NCBI GenBank assembly: GCA_021739765.1
Contig: JAIPBD010000001.1
Span: forward strand, 186,001 to 250,000
Source of the DNA: Melioribacteraceae bacterium
Lineage (GTDB): Bacteria > Bacteroidota > Ignavibacteria > Ignavibacteriales > Melioribacteraceae
DNA: 64,000 nucleotides
Direction: 5' to 3'
In this document: positions 1 to 8,722 of the stretch, piece by piece
How the letters are laid out: each line of letters begins with the position of its first letter
Numbering within the stretch: position 1 is the first letter of the stretch
Program-made: the position numbers and the translations under genes
The notes under the pieces: model-generated
Seen by the model: only the letters and a program-made list of their open reading frames with translations
What the model was told of the DNA's origin: nothing
Database searches by the model: none

Positions 1-909
1 TGTGAACAATAGCCAAGAGAACATAGTTACCGCGCCGGCGGTTATTGCAATCATAGTAAGCCAGAATGCGGCTTTGTTAGCGAGGTTTTGTGTTTTCGAT
101 TTACTCTCCTGAGCCTCCTTAACCATTTTAACAACTTGGGAAAGAAAAGTCTCATCGCCGGTTTTTTCTACAACTATTTTTAACGAGCCTTCGCCATTTA
201 TTGAACCGCCGATTACTTCATCGCCTTCGATTTTTGCAACCGGTTTTGATTCGCCTGTAATCATTGCTTCGTTAATGGATGTTTTACCTTCAATAATTCT
301 TCCGTCTGCCGGAATTTTTTCTCCCGGTTTTATAAGGAGTTTGTCTTCATGTTTTAGTTCGGACACTGTTACATCAACAACTTCGCCATTATCTTTAATT
401 TGATGAGCTAGGTCAGGCATTAGTTTAGCAAGTTCTTCCAATGCTCTGGAAGCGCCCATAACTGATCGCATTTCAATCCAATGACCGAGAAGCATAATAT
501 CTATAAGTGTTGCAAGCTCCCAGAAAAACACCTCACCGCTTACGCCGAAAACGACTGCTGCACTATAAAAATATGCAACAGAAATTGCGAGGGCTATCAA
601 TGTCATCATTCCGGGCTGTTTCTCTTTTAACTCATTAATAAGTCCCTTTAGGAATGGATAACCGCCGTAGAAAAACACAAATGTTGATAGTGCAAAAAGT
701 ATGTACAGGTCACCGGTAAATTCGAAAGCATCTTTTAATCCGGTAAATTCCTGAATGAGAGGGGAAAGAAGTAATATTGGGAAAGAAACAATTAATGAAA
801 TCCAAAAACGTTTTTTGAAATCCTCAACCATGTGGACATGGTGATCGTGATGACCGTGACTATTTTTTTCATGATGTGTTTCATGATGTGTTTCATGATT
901 ATGTGTCAT
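1..909 (-). CDS. Heavy-metal (copper-type) P1B ATPase, N-terminal part, CopB-like
   Basis: This is the N-terminal 303 residues of a metal-translocating P-type ATPase; the rest lies beyond base 1. Translation from the ATG at 909 gives a His-rich leader (about residues 4-26, many His with Thr/Glu), several membrane segments and the actuator motif TGES at residues 218-221. The phosphorylation site (DKTGT) is outside the window. A His-rich N-terminus instead of a CxxC domain is typical of CopB-type copper or silver exporters; the exact metal is inferred. A good Shine-Dalgarno (TAGGAG) precedes the start. The gene is last visible in the metal-efflux operon, 119 bases downstream of the RND pump gene. 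It would move metal from cytoplasm to periplasm, where the CusCBA-like system can expel it. Confidence 0.9.
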   Translation of the reverse strand, partial: MTHNHETHHETHHEKNSHGHHDHHVHMVEDFKKRFWISLIVSFPILLLSPLIQEFTGLKDAFEFTGDLYILFALSTFVFFYGGYPFLKGLINELKEKQPGMMTLIALAISVAYFYSAAVVFGVSGEVFFWELATLIDIMLLGHWIEMRSVMGASRALEELAKLMPDLAHQIKDNGEVVDVTVSELKHEDKLLIKPGEKIPADGRIIEGKTSINEAMITGESKPVAKIEGDEVIGGSINGEGSLKIVVEKTGDETFLSQVVKMVKEAQESKSKTQNLANKAAFWLTMIAITAGAVTMFSWLLFT

Positions 910-1028
910 AGTAAACTCCTATCTATTAATAACCTCAATAATAGCTAATTAACATAGAGATATAAAAAACTAATTCAGCAATATGTAATATCAAATAATT
1001 AAATATAGCTTCTATCAATAAAATTTGC

Positions 1029-4000
1029 TCAATCTTCTTTTGCTATTTTGACTAATTCGCGTTTCTTCAATACAAAAAATATTGCAGGATAAACTGTAAG
1101 TTCCATGATCATACTGGTAAATATACCACCAACCATTGGAGCCGCAATCCTTTTCATCACATCCGAACCCGCGCCAACCCCAATCAAAATTGGTAAAAGA
1201 CCGAGAAAGGTCGTCATTACCGTCATCACTTTTGGTCTGATTCTCTTTACGGCACCGTCGAAAATTGCTTCTTTTAAGCCCTCAATTGAAGTCAATAATC
1301 CTTTCTTTTTGAATTTTTCGTACGCGATATCCAGATAAAGCAGCATAACAACCCCGGTTTCCGCATCAACTCCGAGAAGCGCGATAATTCCAACCCAAAC
1401 CGCGACACTCATATTATATCCTGCGAGATAAAGAAACCACATCGCGCCAACAAGCGAGAAAGGGAGCGCGAGTAAAACGATTCCAGTTTTTGTAAGCGAT
1501 TTTGTGTTAATATAGATCAGAACTATTACAATCAGTAAAGTGAGGGGAATTACTAAGGCCAATTTTTCGTTGGCTCGTTCCATATATTCATATTGTCCGC
1601 TCCAGGTAATCGAATAGCCAGCCGGAAGATTTATATTTTCATTTATTACTTCCTTTGCAGTTTTGATGTATGTTCCAACGTCAATATCCTTTATATCAAT
1701 ATAAACCCAAACATTCGGGCGGGCGTTTTCTGTCTTGATCATTGGCGGACCTTTTTCAATATTGATATCCGCGAGTAACGAAAGGGGAATCTGTCCTCCT
1801 GATGGAATAGGTATCAAAACTCTCCTTAGCGATTCCACATTGTCGCGGTAGTCTCTTTGATATCTCAAATTTACCGAGTAGCGCTCGAGTCCTTCAACAG
1901 TTTGCGTAATATTCATTCCACCGATTGCGCTCATAATTACATTCTGAACATCGGAGGAGAGAAGTCCATATCGGGCAATATTTTTTCGATTTAAATCAAT
2001 ATTAATATAATTGCCTCCGACGGCTCTCTCAGCGAATGCCGACCTTGTCCCGTTAATCTTTTTGGCTTCTTCTTCAATTTCCTTCCCGATTTTTTGGAGA
2101 ATTGAAAGATCGGGCCCGGCGATTTTAATCCCGACCGGAGTTTTTATTCCCGTTGAGAGCATATCGATACGAGTTTTAATGGGCATTGTCCAAGCGTTTG
2201 TTAAACCCGGAAACTGAATTGCGTCATTCATCTCCTCAACCAATTTTTCGGGAGTCATTCCTTCCCGCCATTCCGATTCATCTTTAAGCTGAATTGTAGT
2301 CTCAATCATCGTAAGTGGCGCGGGGTCAGTCGCTGTTTCAGCGCGACCAATTTTCCCGAATACCGATTCTACCTCGGGGAATGACTTAATTATTTTATCC
2401 GTCTGCTGCAGGAGTTCCTTTGCTTTTGTTACCGAAATTCCGGGCAAAGTGGTTGGCATATAGAGTAAATCACCTTCATATAGCGGAGGCATAAATTCCG
2501 ATCCGATTTTTGAATATGGGATATATGTTAAACCAATTATTATTGCAGCGGAGATTATTACCGGCCACCTTCGTTTAAGTACAAAATCGACGATGGGATG
2601 ATAAATTTTGCTCAAGAATTTTGTAATCGGGTTTTCTTCCTCTCTTTTTATTTTTCCTCGAACAAAAAAACCGATCAGAATTGGCACAATAGTTATTGCC
2701 AGAATAGCCGCAGCGCCCATTGCATAAGTTTTTGTAAACGCGAGCGGTTTAAACAATCTTCCTTCCTGTTGTTCCAATGTAAATACCGGTAGAAACGAAA
2801 CTGTAATTACAAGGAGTGAGTAAAAGATGGATGGACCAACCTCTTTTGCAGATTCTAAAATTACAGTCCAATGTTTTCGTTTCTCTTTTTCCGGTTTGTG
2901 CTGTTCTTCCGCGAGATGTGAATGCGCGTTTTCAACCATTACAATCGCCGCGTCTACCATTGCACCGATGGCAATGGCAATACCTCCGAGTGACATAATA
3001 TTTGCATTTATTCCCTGCAGTTTCATCACAAAAAATGCAATCAACACTGCGGTGGGAAGAGTAAAGATCGCTACTAAAGAGCTTCGGACATGTAATAAAA
3101 ACAATATGATTACGAGTGCGACAATTAAACTTTCTTCTATAAGTTTGGCGGATAGATTGTCAATCGCTCGGTTAATCAAACCGGACCGATCGTAGGCGGT
3201 TTTAATTTTAACATCGGCGGGCAATGAAGATTTTAATTCTTCTATCCTGGTTTTTACATTCTCGATCACTTCCAGCGCATTTTCACCGTAACGCATCACG
3301 ATTATTCCGCCAGCGGTTTCACCTTCTCCGTTCCAATCTGCAATTCCTCGTCTTAAATCTGGTCCGACGGTTATTTGAGCAATATCCTTTATATAAATTG
3401 GCGTGTTTGATTCGGGATTCAAACCGATGGCAATATTCCGTATATCTTCAATAGATTTAATGTATCCGAGGCCCCGAACCATAAATTCCATTTCGCTCAT
3501 TTCGAGCAGTTTTCCGCCAACGTCTTTATTACTTTCCTGAATTGCAGTTTTTACTTTGCCGATTGGAATTCCATAATTGAGCAATTTTACGGGATCAACA
3601 TTTACCTGGTATTGTTTCACAAATCCGCCGATACTCGCAACCTCCGAAACCCCTTTTATTGAAGAAAGTTCGTATCGAAGAAACCAATCCTGGATAGATC
3701 GTAACTCTTGCAGATCTTTTTCATCCGATTCGAGTACATATTGATAAACCCAACCAAGTCCGGTTGCATCCGGTCCGAGCTGAGGTGTTACTCCTTCGGG
3801 AAGCGAGCCTTGGATGGAACTCAAATATTCCAATACTCGACTCCTTGCCCAGTAAATATCCGTTCCATCTTCGAAAATGATATACACCATCGAGAAACCG
3901 AAGAATGAATATCCACGCACATCTTCGGCGAAAGGAACGGAAAGCATTTTTGTGGTCATCGGATAAGTGACTTGTTCCTCGACAATTTTTGGCCCTTGTC

Positions 4001-4193
4001 CTTGATATTCGGTGTAAATTATAACTTGAACATCACTTAAATCGGGGATTGCGTCAATCGAAGTATTTTTTACGGCCCAAATTCCACCGAATATTAACGC
4101 GCCGATTATTAAAACTACCAGAAATTTATTATTAATTGAAGCTTCTATTATTTTCCCTATGAAGCTCTCATTTTGCTTATCGTTATGTGTCAT
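1029..4193 (-). CDS. CusA/CzcA-family heavy-metal efflux RND transporter
   Basis: Inner-membrane pump of a tripartite heavy-metal efflux system, expelling periplasmic or cytoplasmic metal ions through an adaptor and outer-membrane channel using proton motive force. The 1054 residues match the usual RND length. The sequence shows the N-terminal TM1, two large periplasmic loops and a TM4 region with the HME-RND signature GAMVDAAIVMVEN, whose Asp is near residue 414 and is the expected proton-relay acid. The 'GADAETGVVMLLY' type segment of the C-terminal half is present as GVDAETGVVMLLY. The start is ATG at 4193 with GGAGAAAG upstream. It follows the adaptor gene by 90 bases on the same strand. 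Monovalent (Cu/Ag) versus divalent specificity cannot be settled by eye; the neighbouring copper-type ATPase and Met/Cys modules in the adaptor favour copper or silver. Confidence 0.95.
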   Translation of the reverse strand: MTHNDKQNESFIGKIIEASINNKFLVVLIIGALIFGGIWAVKNTSIDAIPDLSDVQVIIYTEYQGQGPKIVEEQVTYPMTTKMLSVPFAEDVRGYSFFGFSMVYIIFEDGTDIYWARSRVLEYLSSIQGSLPEGVTPQLGPDATGLGWVYQYVLESDEKDLQELRSIQDWFLRYELSSIKGVSEVASIGGFVKQYQVNVDPVKLLNYGIPIGKVKTAIQESNKDVGGKLLEMSEMEFMVRGLGYIKSIEDIRNIAIGLNPESNTPIYIKDIAQITVGPDLRRGIADWNGEGETAGGIIVMRYGENALEVIENVKTRIEELKSSLPADVKIKTAYDRSGLINRAIDNLSAKLIEESLIVALVIILFLLHVRSSLVAIFTLPTAVLIAFFVMKLQGINANIMSLGGIAIAIGAMVDAAIVMVENAHSHLAEEQHKPEKEKRKHWTVILESAKEVGPSIFYSLLVITVSFLPVFTLEQQEGRLFKPLAFTKTYAMGAAAILAITIVPILIGFFVRGKIKREEENPITKFLSKIYHPIVDFVLKRRWPVIISAAIIIGLTYIPYSKIGSEFMPPLYEGDLLYMPTTLPGISVTKAKELLQQTDKIIKSFPEVESVFGKIGRAETATDPAPLTMIETTIQLKDESEWREGMTPEKLVEEMNDAIQFPGLTNAWTMPIKTRIDMLSTGIKTPVGIKIAGPDLSILQKIGKEIEEEAKKINGTRSAFAERAVGGNYINIDLNRKNIARYGLLSSDVQNVIMSAIGGMNITQTVEGLERYSVNLRYQRDYRDNVESLRRVLIPIPSGGQIPLSLLADINIEKGPPMIKTENARPNVWVYIDIKDIDVGTYIKTAKEVINENINLPAGYSITWSGQYEYMERANEKLALVIPLTLLIVIVLIYINTKSLTKTGIVLLALPFSLVGAMWFLYLAGYNMSVAVWVGIIALLGVDAETGVVMLLYLDIAYEKFKKKGLLTSIEGLKEAIFDGAVKRIRPKVMTVMTTFLGLLPILIGVGAGSDVMKRIAAPMVGGIFTSMIMELTVYPAIFFVLKKRELVKIAKED

Positions 4194-4283
4194 TATTCTT
4201 TCTCCAACATTTTAGTGTTGTGAGTCAAATTATTATTTCCAATTTCGTTTTTGATTCGCAGATCGGAATACAAGTGAATAGCA

Positions 4284-5903
4284 CTATTTCTTAAATTCAT
4301 AACCATGCTCCTTCAAATTCTTTTTTACATCTGAAATGGAATACTCTTTAAGGTGCATTTCACATAATGGACATCTTCCTTCCTCATCGGAAAGTAAATT
4401 CCAATCCATCGGGCACTCATACAATTTCCCGTCGGTATTTTGATCGATTGATTCAACATCGATCGTTCCGCTTCTCACCAGAGGGGATTCCTTTTCTTTC
4501 ACGATTGAATTTGCATTCTCGACTTGAGAGGTTTTTCCTGTATTGTTAGATGAGAACTGTTTGAGTGCAGATTTTAAATTGCTTTCGGAATCAATTAAGA
4601 ATTGAGCGGAGGATACTATTTTGTTCCCTTCTTGCAATCCTTCCAAAACTTGATAATAACCATCGGAGTACAATCCCAGTTTGATTTCGACAGGTTTAAA
4701 TTTGCCTTCGCCCAGAGCCAAAACGGCAATGTTTTTTTCACCGGAACGAATAACAGATTCCACTTCAATTACCGGATATGATTGGGATTCTTCGCCAAGG
4801 ATATTAACTTCGGCCAGCATTGCGGGTTTGAGTAGGAAATCCTTATTTGGAATTTCTATTCGAACTTTTATTGTTCTCGATTTTGGATCGAGTTTTGGAT
4901 TTATAAAACCAACTTTTCCTTCAAATGTTTGATTTGGGAAAGCGGCAATTTTAATATTTACTTTTGCCCCAAGTTTTATTTTCGCGAAATCATTTTCATA
5001 AATATCCGCGAAAATCCACACATTGCTTAAATCGGTAACATGCATTAGGTTGTCACTAACTTTTATTTTATCACCTTCAAGTATGTCCTTTTTCATTACA
5101 AATCCCGTTACAGGCGAGTAAATTGGAATACGATTTGAGACCTGTCCGTTTGCGGCAACTTGCTTTATATCGTTTTCAGACATCTCTAACAGCTCTAATT
5201 TTTTGATCGAGTTTTGTACTAACTTCTCGCCAGACAAGATTATTTCCCCGTTCGAAGAACTTTGTAGTGATTTTTGATACTCCAAAGCCGAGAGATATTC
5301 CTGCTGGGCAGAAACCAGTTCAGGAGAATAAATTTCGAGTAATTTTTGTCCTTTATTAATTTGCTGACCTTCAAAATTGACAGATAATTGTTCAATCCAT
5401 CCGCTAACCCTTGAAGTTATCGCAAATTCTTTGGTTTCATTAGATTTAATAATCGCGTTTGTCCTGATCGATGTAGACAATTTCCGCTCTTTCAACGTTG
5501 AAATTTTCACATTCATGTTTTGTTGAATTTGGCTGTCAATCGTTACGATACTTCCGTCATCGATTTCATTTTGATAAACCGGAACGAGATCCATGCCCAT
5601 TTTCGATTTTCCCGGCGAATCATATATTTCATTCGGATCCATCGGTGCCACCCAATAAGCGATTGTTTTTTCGCCATTATCTCGGTTGTCCGATTTAATC
5701 GGGGTGAGTTTCATTTCGCAAATTGGACAATTCCCAGGTTCTTCGGAAATTATATCCGGATGCATTCCACAAGTGTAAAGTTGAGTCTCTTCGTGATCAG
5801 TGCTGACCATTTCTTTGCTGTCAATTACATTTTGATAAAAAATGAAAGAGAGTGAGATTATCAAAAGTAGAGCCAGGATAATATTTAATTTATTTGATTT
5901 CAT
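4284..5903 (-). CDS. CusB-like RND efflux periplasmic adaptor with three metal-binding modules
   Basis: Periplasmic membrane-fusion protein linking the RND pump to the TolC-like channel. After an N-terminal membrane anchor there are two heavy-metal-binding modules. The first has Cys45, Met47, His48, Cys59, Cys62 and Met64 in a CGMHP...CPICEM pattern. The second is a CusB-type APMDP...KMGMD module at about residues 86-105 that has lost its Cys and His. The lipoyl/barrel HlyD-like core follows. A further Cys-rich module, CPMD...CPLCEM with Cys497, Cys511 and Cys514, sits at the extreme C-terminus. The longer reading frame opens with TTG at 5921, but the ATG at 5903 has a well-spaced AAAGGAAAG before it, so I chose 5903 (539 aa). 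The start overlaps the end of the upstream TolC-like gene by 14 bases, implying translational coupling. Confidence 0.93.
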   Translation of the reverse strand: MKSNKLNIILALLLIISLSFIFYQNVIDSKEMVSTDHEETQLYTCGMHPDIISEEPGNCPICEMKLTPIKSDNRDNGEKTIAYWVAPMDPNEIYDSPGKSKMGMDLVPVYQNEIDDGSIVTIDSQIQQNMNVKISTLKERKLSTSIRTNAIIKSNETKEFAITSRVSGWIEQLSVNFEGQQINKGQKLLEIYSPELVSAQQEYLSALEYQKSLQSSSNGEIILSGEKLVQNSIKKLELLEMSENDIKQVAANGQVSNRIPIYSPVTGFVMKKDILEGDKIKVSDNLMHVTDLSNVWIFADIYENDFAKIKLGAKVNIKIAAFPNQTFEGKVGFINPKLDPKSRTIKVRIEIPNKDFLLKPAMLAEVNILGEESQSYPVIEVESVIRSGEKNIAVLALGEGKFKPVEIKLGLYSDGYYQVLEGLQEGNKIVSSAQFLIDSESNLKSALKQFSSNNTGKTSQVENANSIVKEKESPLVRSGTIDVESIDQNTDGKLYECPMDWNLLSDEEGRCPLCEMHLKEYSISDVKKNLKEHGYEFKK

Positions 5904-7200
5904 TTTTACTTTCCTTTTCAAAATTTATCTGAATTGCTTCATCGGCGCCTATTAGATATTGGAGATCGGTAAGAGTCAAATAATATTGCCGACGAATTTT
6001 ATTCTCCGAAATTCGAACTTCCAAAAGACTGTTAACGGCTTCGATAACGTTTATAAAATCAATTTTCCCTACTTGATAACTAGAGAGGGAAGAATTGAAA
6101 TTCTGGGTTGCTTGCTGAAGCATACCTTCATTTATAATATTTTCTCTATCAGTTTGATTGTTTAGTACCTCGATTTTTTCATTTATATCGATTTCCAAAA
6201 GCTGCAGACCGGATTCATAACTTCTTTGATAATAATCCCGTAAAGAAATTGTTTCTTCAATTTTCGAGGTTTTTTTACCGCCATAATCGATTGGGATACT
6301 TAGCCCAATTGAAGCAGACAAAAAATCATTCTGAGGATTTGTGCCGCTATTTAATTGATCACGTTGAGTGTATTGCAGAGAGAATTTAAAATCCGGATAG
6401 AATTCAAACTCCGATAACTTCTGCATAAGTCTGGCTTTTTCGACCAGCAAATTTGTTTTTTGCAGCGAAGGGTTATTCGATTTTGCGAGTTCCAGATAAA
6501 ATGAAGTGCTCTCTTTCAATTTATTTGTTCTTGCCAAACTCGAGGTATAAATGCTATCGGAAGAATTTTGATTTAGTAAAACATTAAGTTTTCCCAACTC
6601 CACTTTTTCTTTAGAACGGAGATCTGAAATTTTGTCACGGAATTTGGAAAGACTTAACTCGATTTGAAAAACATTTTGTTGACTTGCCTCGGAAACACTG
6701 TACTTTTGTTGCACGACTTCGGAAATGCTTTTCAACAGCGCTTTTATTTCCGTGACATATTTAATTTCTGTTCTGAGATATGAAAGGTTATAGTAAACTT
6801 TACTGACCTTTCGCCGTAATTGTAACTTTGTTTCCGCAATCTCCAGTTCAACAATTTTTGGGTCAACGGAGGCGACTTTTTCTGAGGATTCCAATTTTCC
6901 GGGAAATGGTATACCTTGACTCAAAGCTAAAAACTTACCCGTCATCGGTTCCTGAGAAAAAGAGAAGGAATTTATTGGCAAATTTGCTATTCCAAAAGTG
7001 AGTGTAGGATCGGGCAAATTCGAATTTTGTGGAATTCGATTTTTCGCCGTTTCCCATTTAGCTTCCAGCATTTTGATTTCCGGACTGACAGAAATCGCTT
7101 TTTGAATCAAAGATTCAAGATTTGATTGAGAATATATCTCACTAAGTGATATCGAAAGAAAGACTAAAAGCATCCATCTTAGATTTCCACGAATGCGCAT
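5890..7200 (-). CDS. TolC-family outer-membrane efflux channel
   Basis: Outer-membrane channel component of the metal-efflux system. A signal peptide (residues 1 to about 24, ending near YSQ) is followed by two repeats of long amphipathic helices and short strands typical of OEP/TolC proteins, including a second-repeat segment with the characteristic 'LLEVRISENKIRRQYY' helix. The length of about 436 residues fits the family. A GTG at 7206 is possible, but the ATG at 7200 has AAAGGAG five bases upstream and is preferred. It lies between the small Cys-rich protein gene (67 bases upstream) and the adaptor gene (overlapping), giving the order channel, adaptor, pump, ATPase. CusC-like function is inferred from context. 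Confidence 0.9.
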   Translation of the reverse strand: MRIRGNLRWMLLVFLSISLSEIYSQSNLESLIQKAISVSPEIKMLEAKWETAKNRIPQNSNLPDPTLTFGIANLPINSFSFSQEPMTGKFLALSQGIPFPGKLESSEKVASVDPKIVELEIAETKLQLRRKVSKVYYNLSYLRTEIKYVTEIKALLKSISEVVQQKYSVSEASQQNVFQIELSLSKFRDKISDLRSKEKVELGKLNVLLNQNSSDSIYTSSLARTNKLKESTSFYLELAKSNNPSLQKTNLLVEKARLMQKLSEFEFYPDFKFSLQYTQRDQLNSGTNPQNDFLSASIGLSIPIDYGGKKTSKIEETISLRDYYQRSYESGLQLLEIDINEKIEVLNNQTDRENIINEGMLQQATQNFNSSLSSYQVGKIDFINVIEAVNSLLEVRISENKIRRQYYLTLTDLQYLIGADEAIQINFEKESKNEIK

Positions 7201-7273
7201 ACGCACTCCTTTAAATTATAATTTCAAAATAAATTGCAATTAAACTATTGCTTGTAACTAAGAAATTATAATA

Positions 7274-7711
7274 TTAAATCAGAAAGACGCAGTTAATTAC
7301 TTGTATGTCGGGTGTGTTGATCGGATTGGATTGGAAATAATAATCTTTGTGAGAGTTCGTAAGATTTACAATTTGATCTCCACAAATCTCATTTTCAACA
7401 AATATTTGTTTTGTCTCAATTTTGGAGGTGTTTATGGTTACTAAATCAATATTCGGGATATGAAGGCAGTTACAAAAACTGATTGAATCCATATCCGCAA
7501 TCTTTTCTTCTTGCGATTTACTTTCACAACATGATGATTGGACATTTTCCTTCGTAGAATTATGCATTTTACACTCATGAGTTGAACCGGTATCAGCAGT
7601 AAAATTTTCACAAACATCCGGAAGACTATGAAGCGCATTTGGTGCGGTTATGCCGAAAAGAAGGGAAAAAAGCAGAAATGTAGAAACTATATTTTTATTG
7701 ATTTTTTTCAA
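7274..7711 (-). CDS. Small secreted Cys-rich protein, putative metal-binding
   Basis: Unrecognised 145-residue protein at the head of the metal-efflux operon. It has a clear signal peptide (MKKINKN then a hydrophobic run). The mature part contains eight cysteines, including adjacent pairs (SCCES) and a CNC motif, plus several Met and His (HECKMH). That composition is compatible with periplasmic copper or other soft-metal binding. The start is a TTG at 7711: an in-frame TAA lies immediately upstream and no ATG precedes the signal peptide, so TTG is the only reasonable choice. The function is inferred from composition and position only. Small His/Cys-rich proteins are common ahead of Cus-type operons in Bacteroidota. 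Confidence 0.7.
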   Translation of the reverse strand: MKKINKNIVSTFLLFSLLFGITAPNALHSLPDVCENFTADTGSTHECKMHNSTKENVQSSCCESKSQEEKIADMDSISFCNCLHIPNIDLVTINTSKIETKQIFVENEICGDQIVNLTNSHKDYYFQSNPINTPDIQVINCVFLI

Positions 7712-7924
7712 TTAGAACTTTTTTAAAAAATTAATAAAGTTAAATTACAAAATTCATCCGGAATTATGAAATTGGATTCATTATCTGTTTTAACAACATA
7801 TTTGAAAAAATGTTTCGTTTAAGTAACACCGGCCTACATGATCGGTTTTACATTGAGCTAAATGAAACTTTTCACCACAAAAAGTTATTTAATAACTTGT
7901 GTACAAAAGATAAGGTATCTTAAA

Positions 7925-8560
7925 ATGAAGCAAATGTTTATCGTGTTTTTATTACTAACTACGGCTTCTGCCATTGTAAGTTCAAACTTGGAGGAAAAAA
8001 AGAAAATGACTGAAAATGATATAAAATATGAATTAGCCACGTTCGGCGCGGGTTGTTTTTGGTGCGTTGAAGCTGTGTTCGAAAGACTAAATGGAGTGAT
8101 AACTGTAGAATCGGGATATTCAGGGGGACACGTCGTAAACCCGACTTATCAAGAGGTGACAACAGGAACAACAGGACATGCAGAAGTAACACGAATTAAG
8201 TACGATCCGGAAATTATAAATTTTAAGGAATTGCTGGAAGTATTCTGGAAAACCCATGATCCCACGACGATGAACAAACAGGGTGCGGATGTTGGAACTC
8301 AGTACCGCTCGGTTATTTTTTATCATAACGAAGAACAGAAAAATTTAGCTGAAGTTTATAAAAAGAAATTGGATGAATCCGGGGCTTTTAATAATCCGAT
8401 CGTAACTGAAATTAGCCCGCTTGAAAATTATTACGAAGCGGAAGATTATCACCAAGATTATTATAACGAAAACAAAAATCAGCCCTATTGTGCATTTGTG
8501 ATTGCACCGAAGCTGGATAAGTTTAAAGAAGTCTTTAAAGATAAATTAAAAAAGAATTAG
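7925..8560 (+). CDS. msrA: Peptide-methionine (S)-S-oxide reductase MsrA
   Basis: Reduces methionine-S-sulfoxide in proteins and as the free amino acid. The diagnostic GCFW motif is present with catalytic Cys44, followed by the family block GYSGG, the HAEV and KTHDP motifs and GTQYRS. The N-terminus carries a hydrophobic segment (FIVFLLLTTASAIV), so the enzyme is probably exported and repairs envelope proteins. An ATG 63 bases upstream (7862) is in frame but would put a charged, unlikely segment before the signal peptide; I use the ATG at 7925 (211 aa). It is divergent from the metal-efflux operon, and oxidised methionine repair is a plausible partner of copper stress, though no shared regulation is visible. 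It has no MsrB fusion. Confidence 0.93.
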   Translation: MKQMFIVFLLLTTASAIVSSNLEEKKKMTENDIKYELATFGAGCFWCVEAVFERLNGVITVESGYSGGHVVNPTYQEVTTGTTGHAEVTRIKYDPEIINFKELLEVFWKTHDPTTMNKQGADVGTQYRSVIFYHNEEQKNLAEVYKKKLDESGAFNNPIVTEISPLENYYEAEDYHQDYYNENKNQPYCAFVIAPKLDKFKEVFKDKLKKN

Positions 8561-8722
8561 AACTAAAATATTGATGATATAAAATTGGTCCCTCTAAATT
8601 TTGATTAACGGTTTTATTGATTCCTTTTCCAATTTTGAATAATTGTTCTCAGCTTTATTATCTTGCCGTTTGAATTAAATTATTAACGAACCGGGATTTC
8701 CATTCTCGATTAAAGGAACGAT

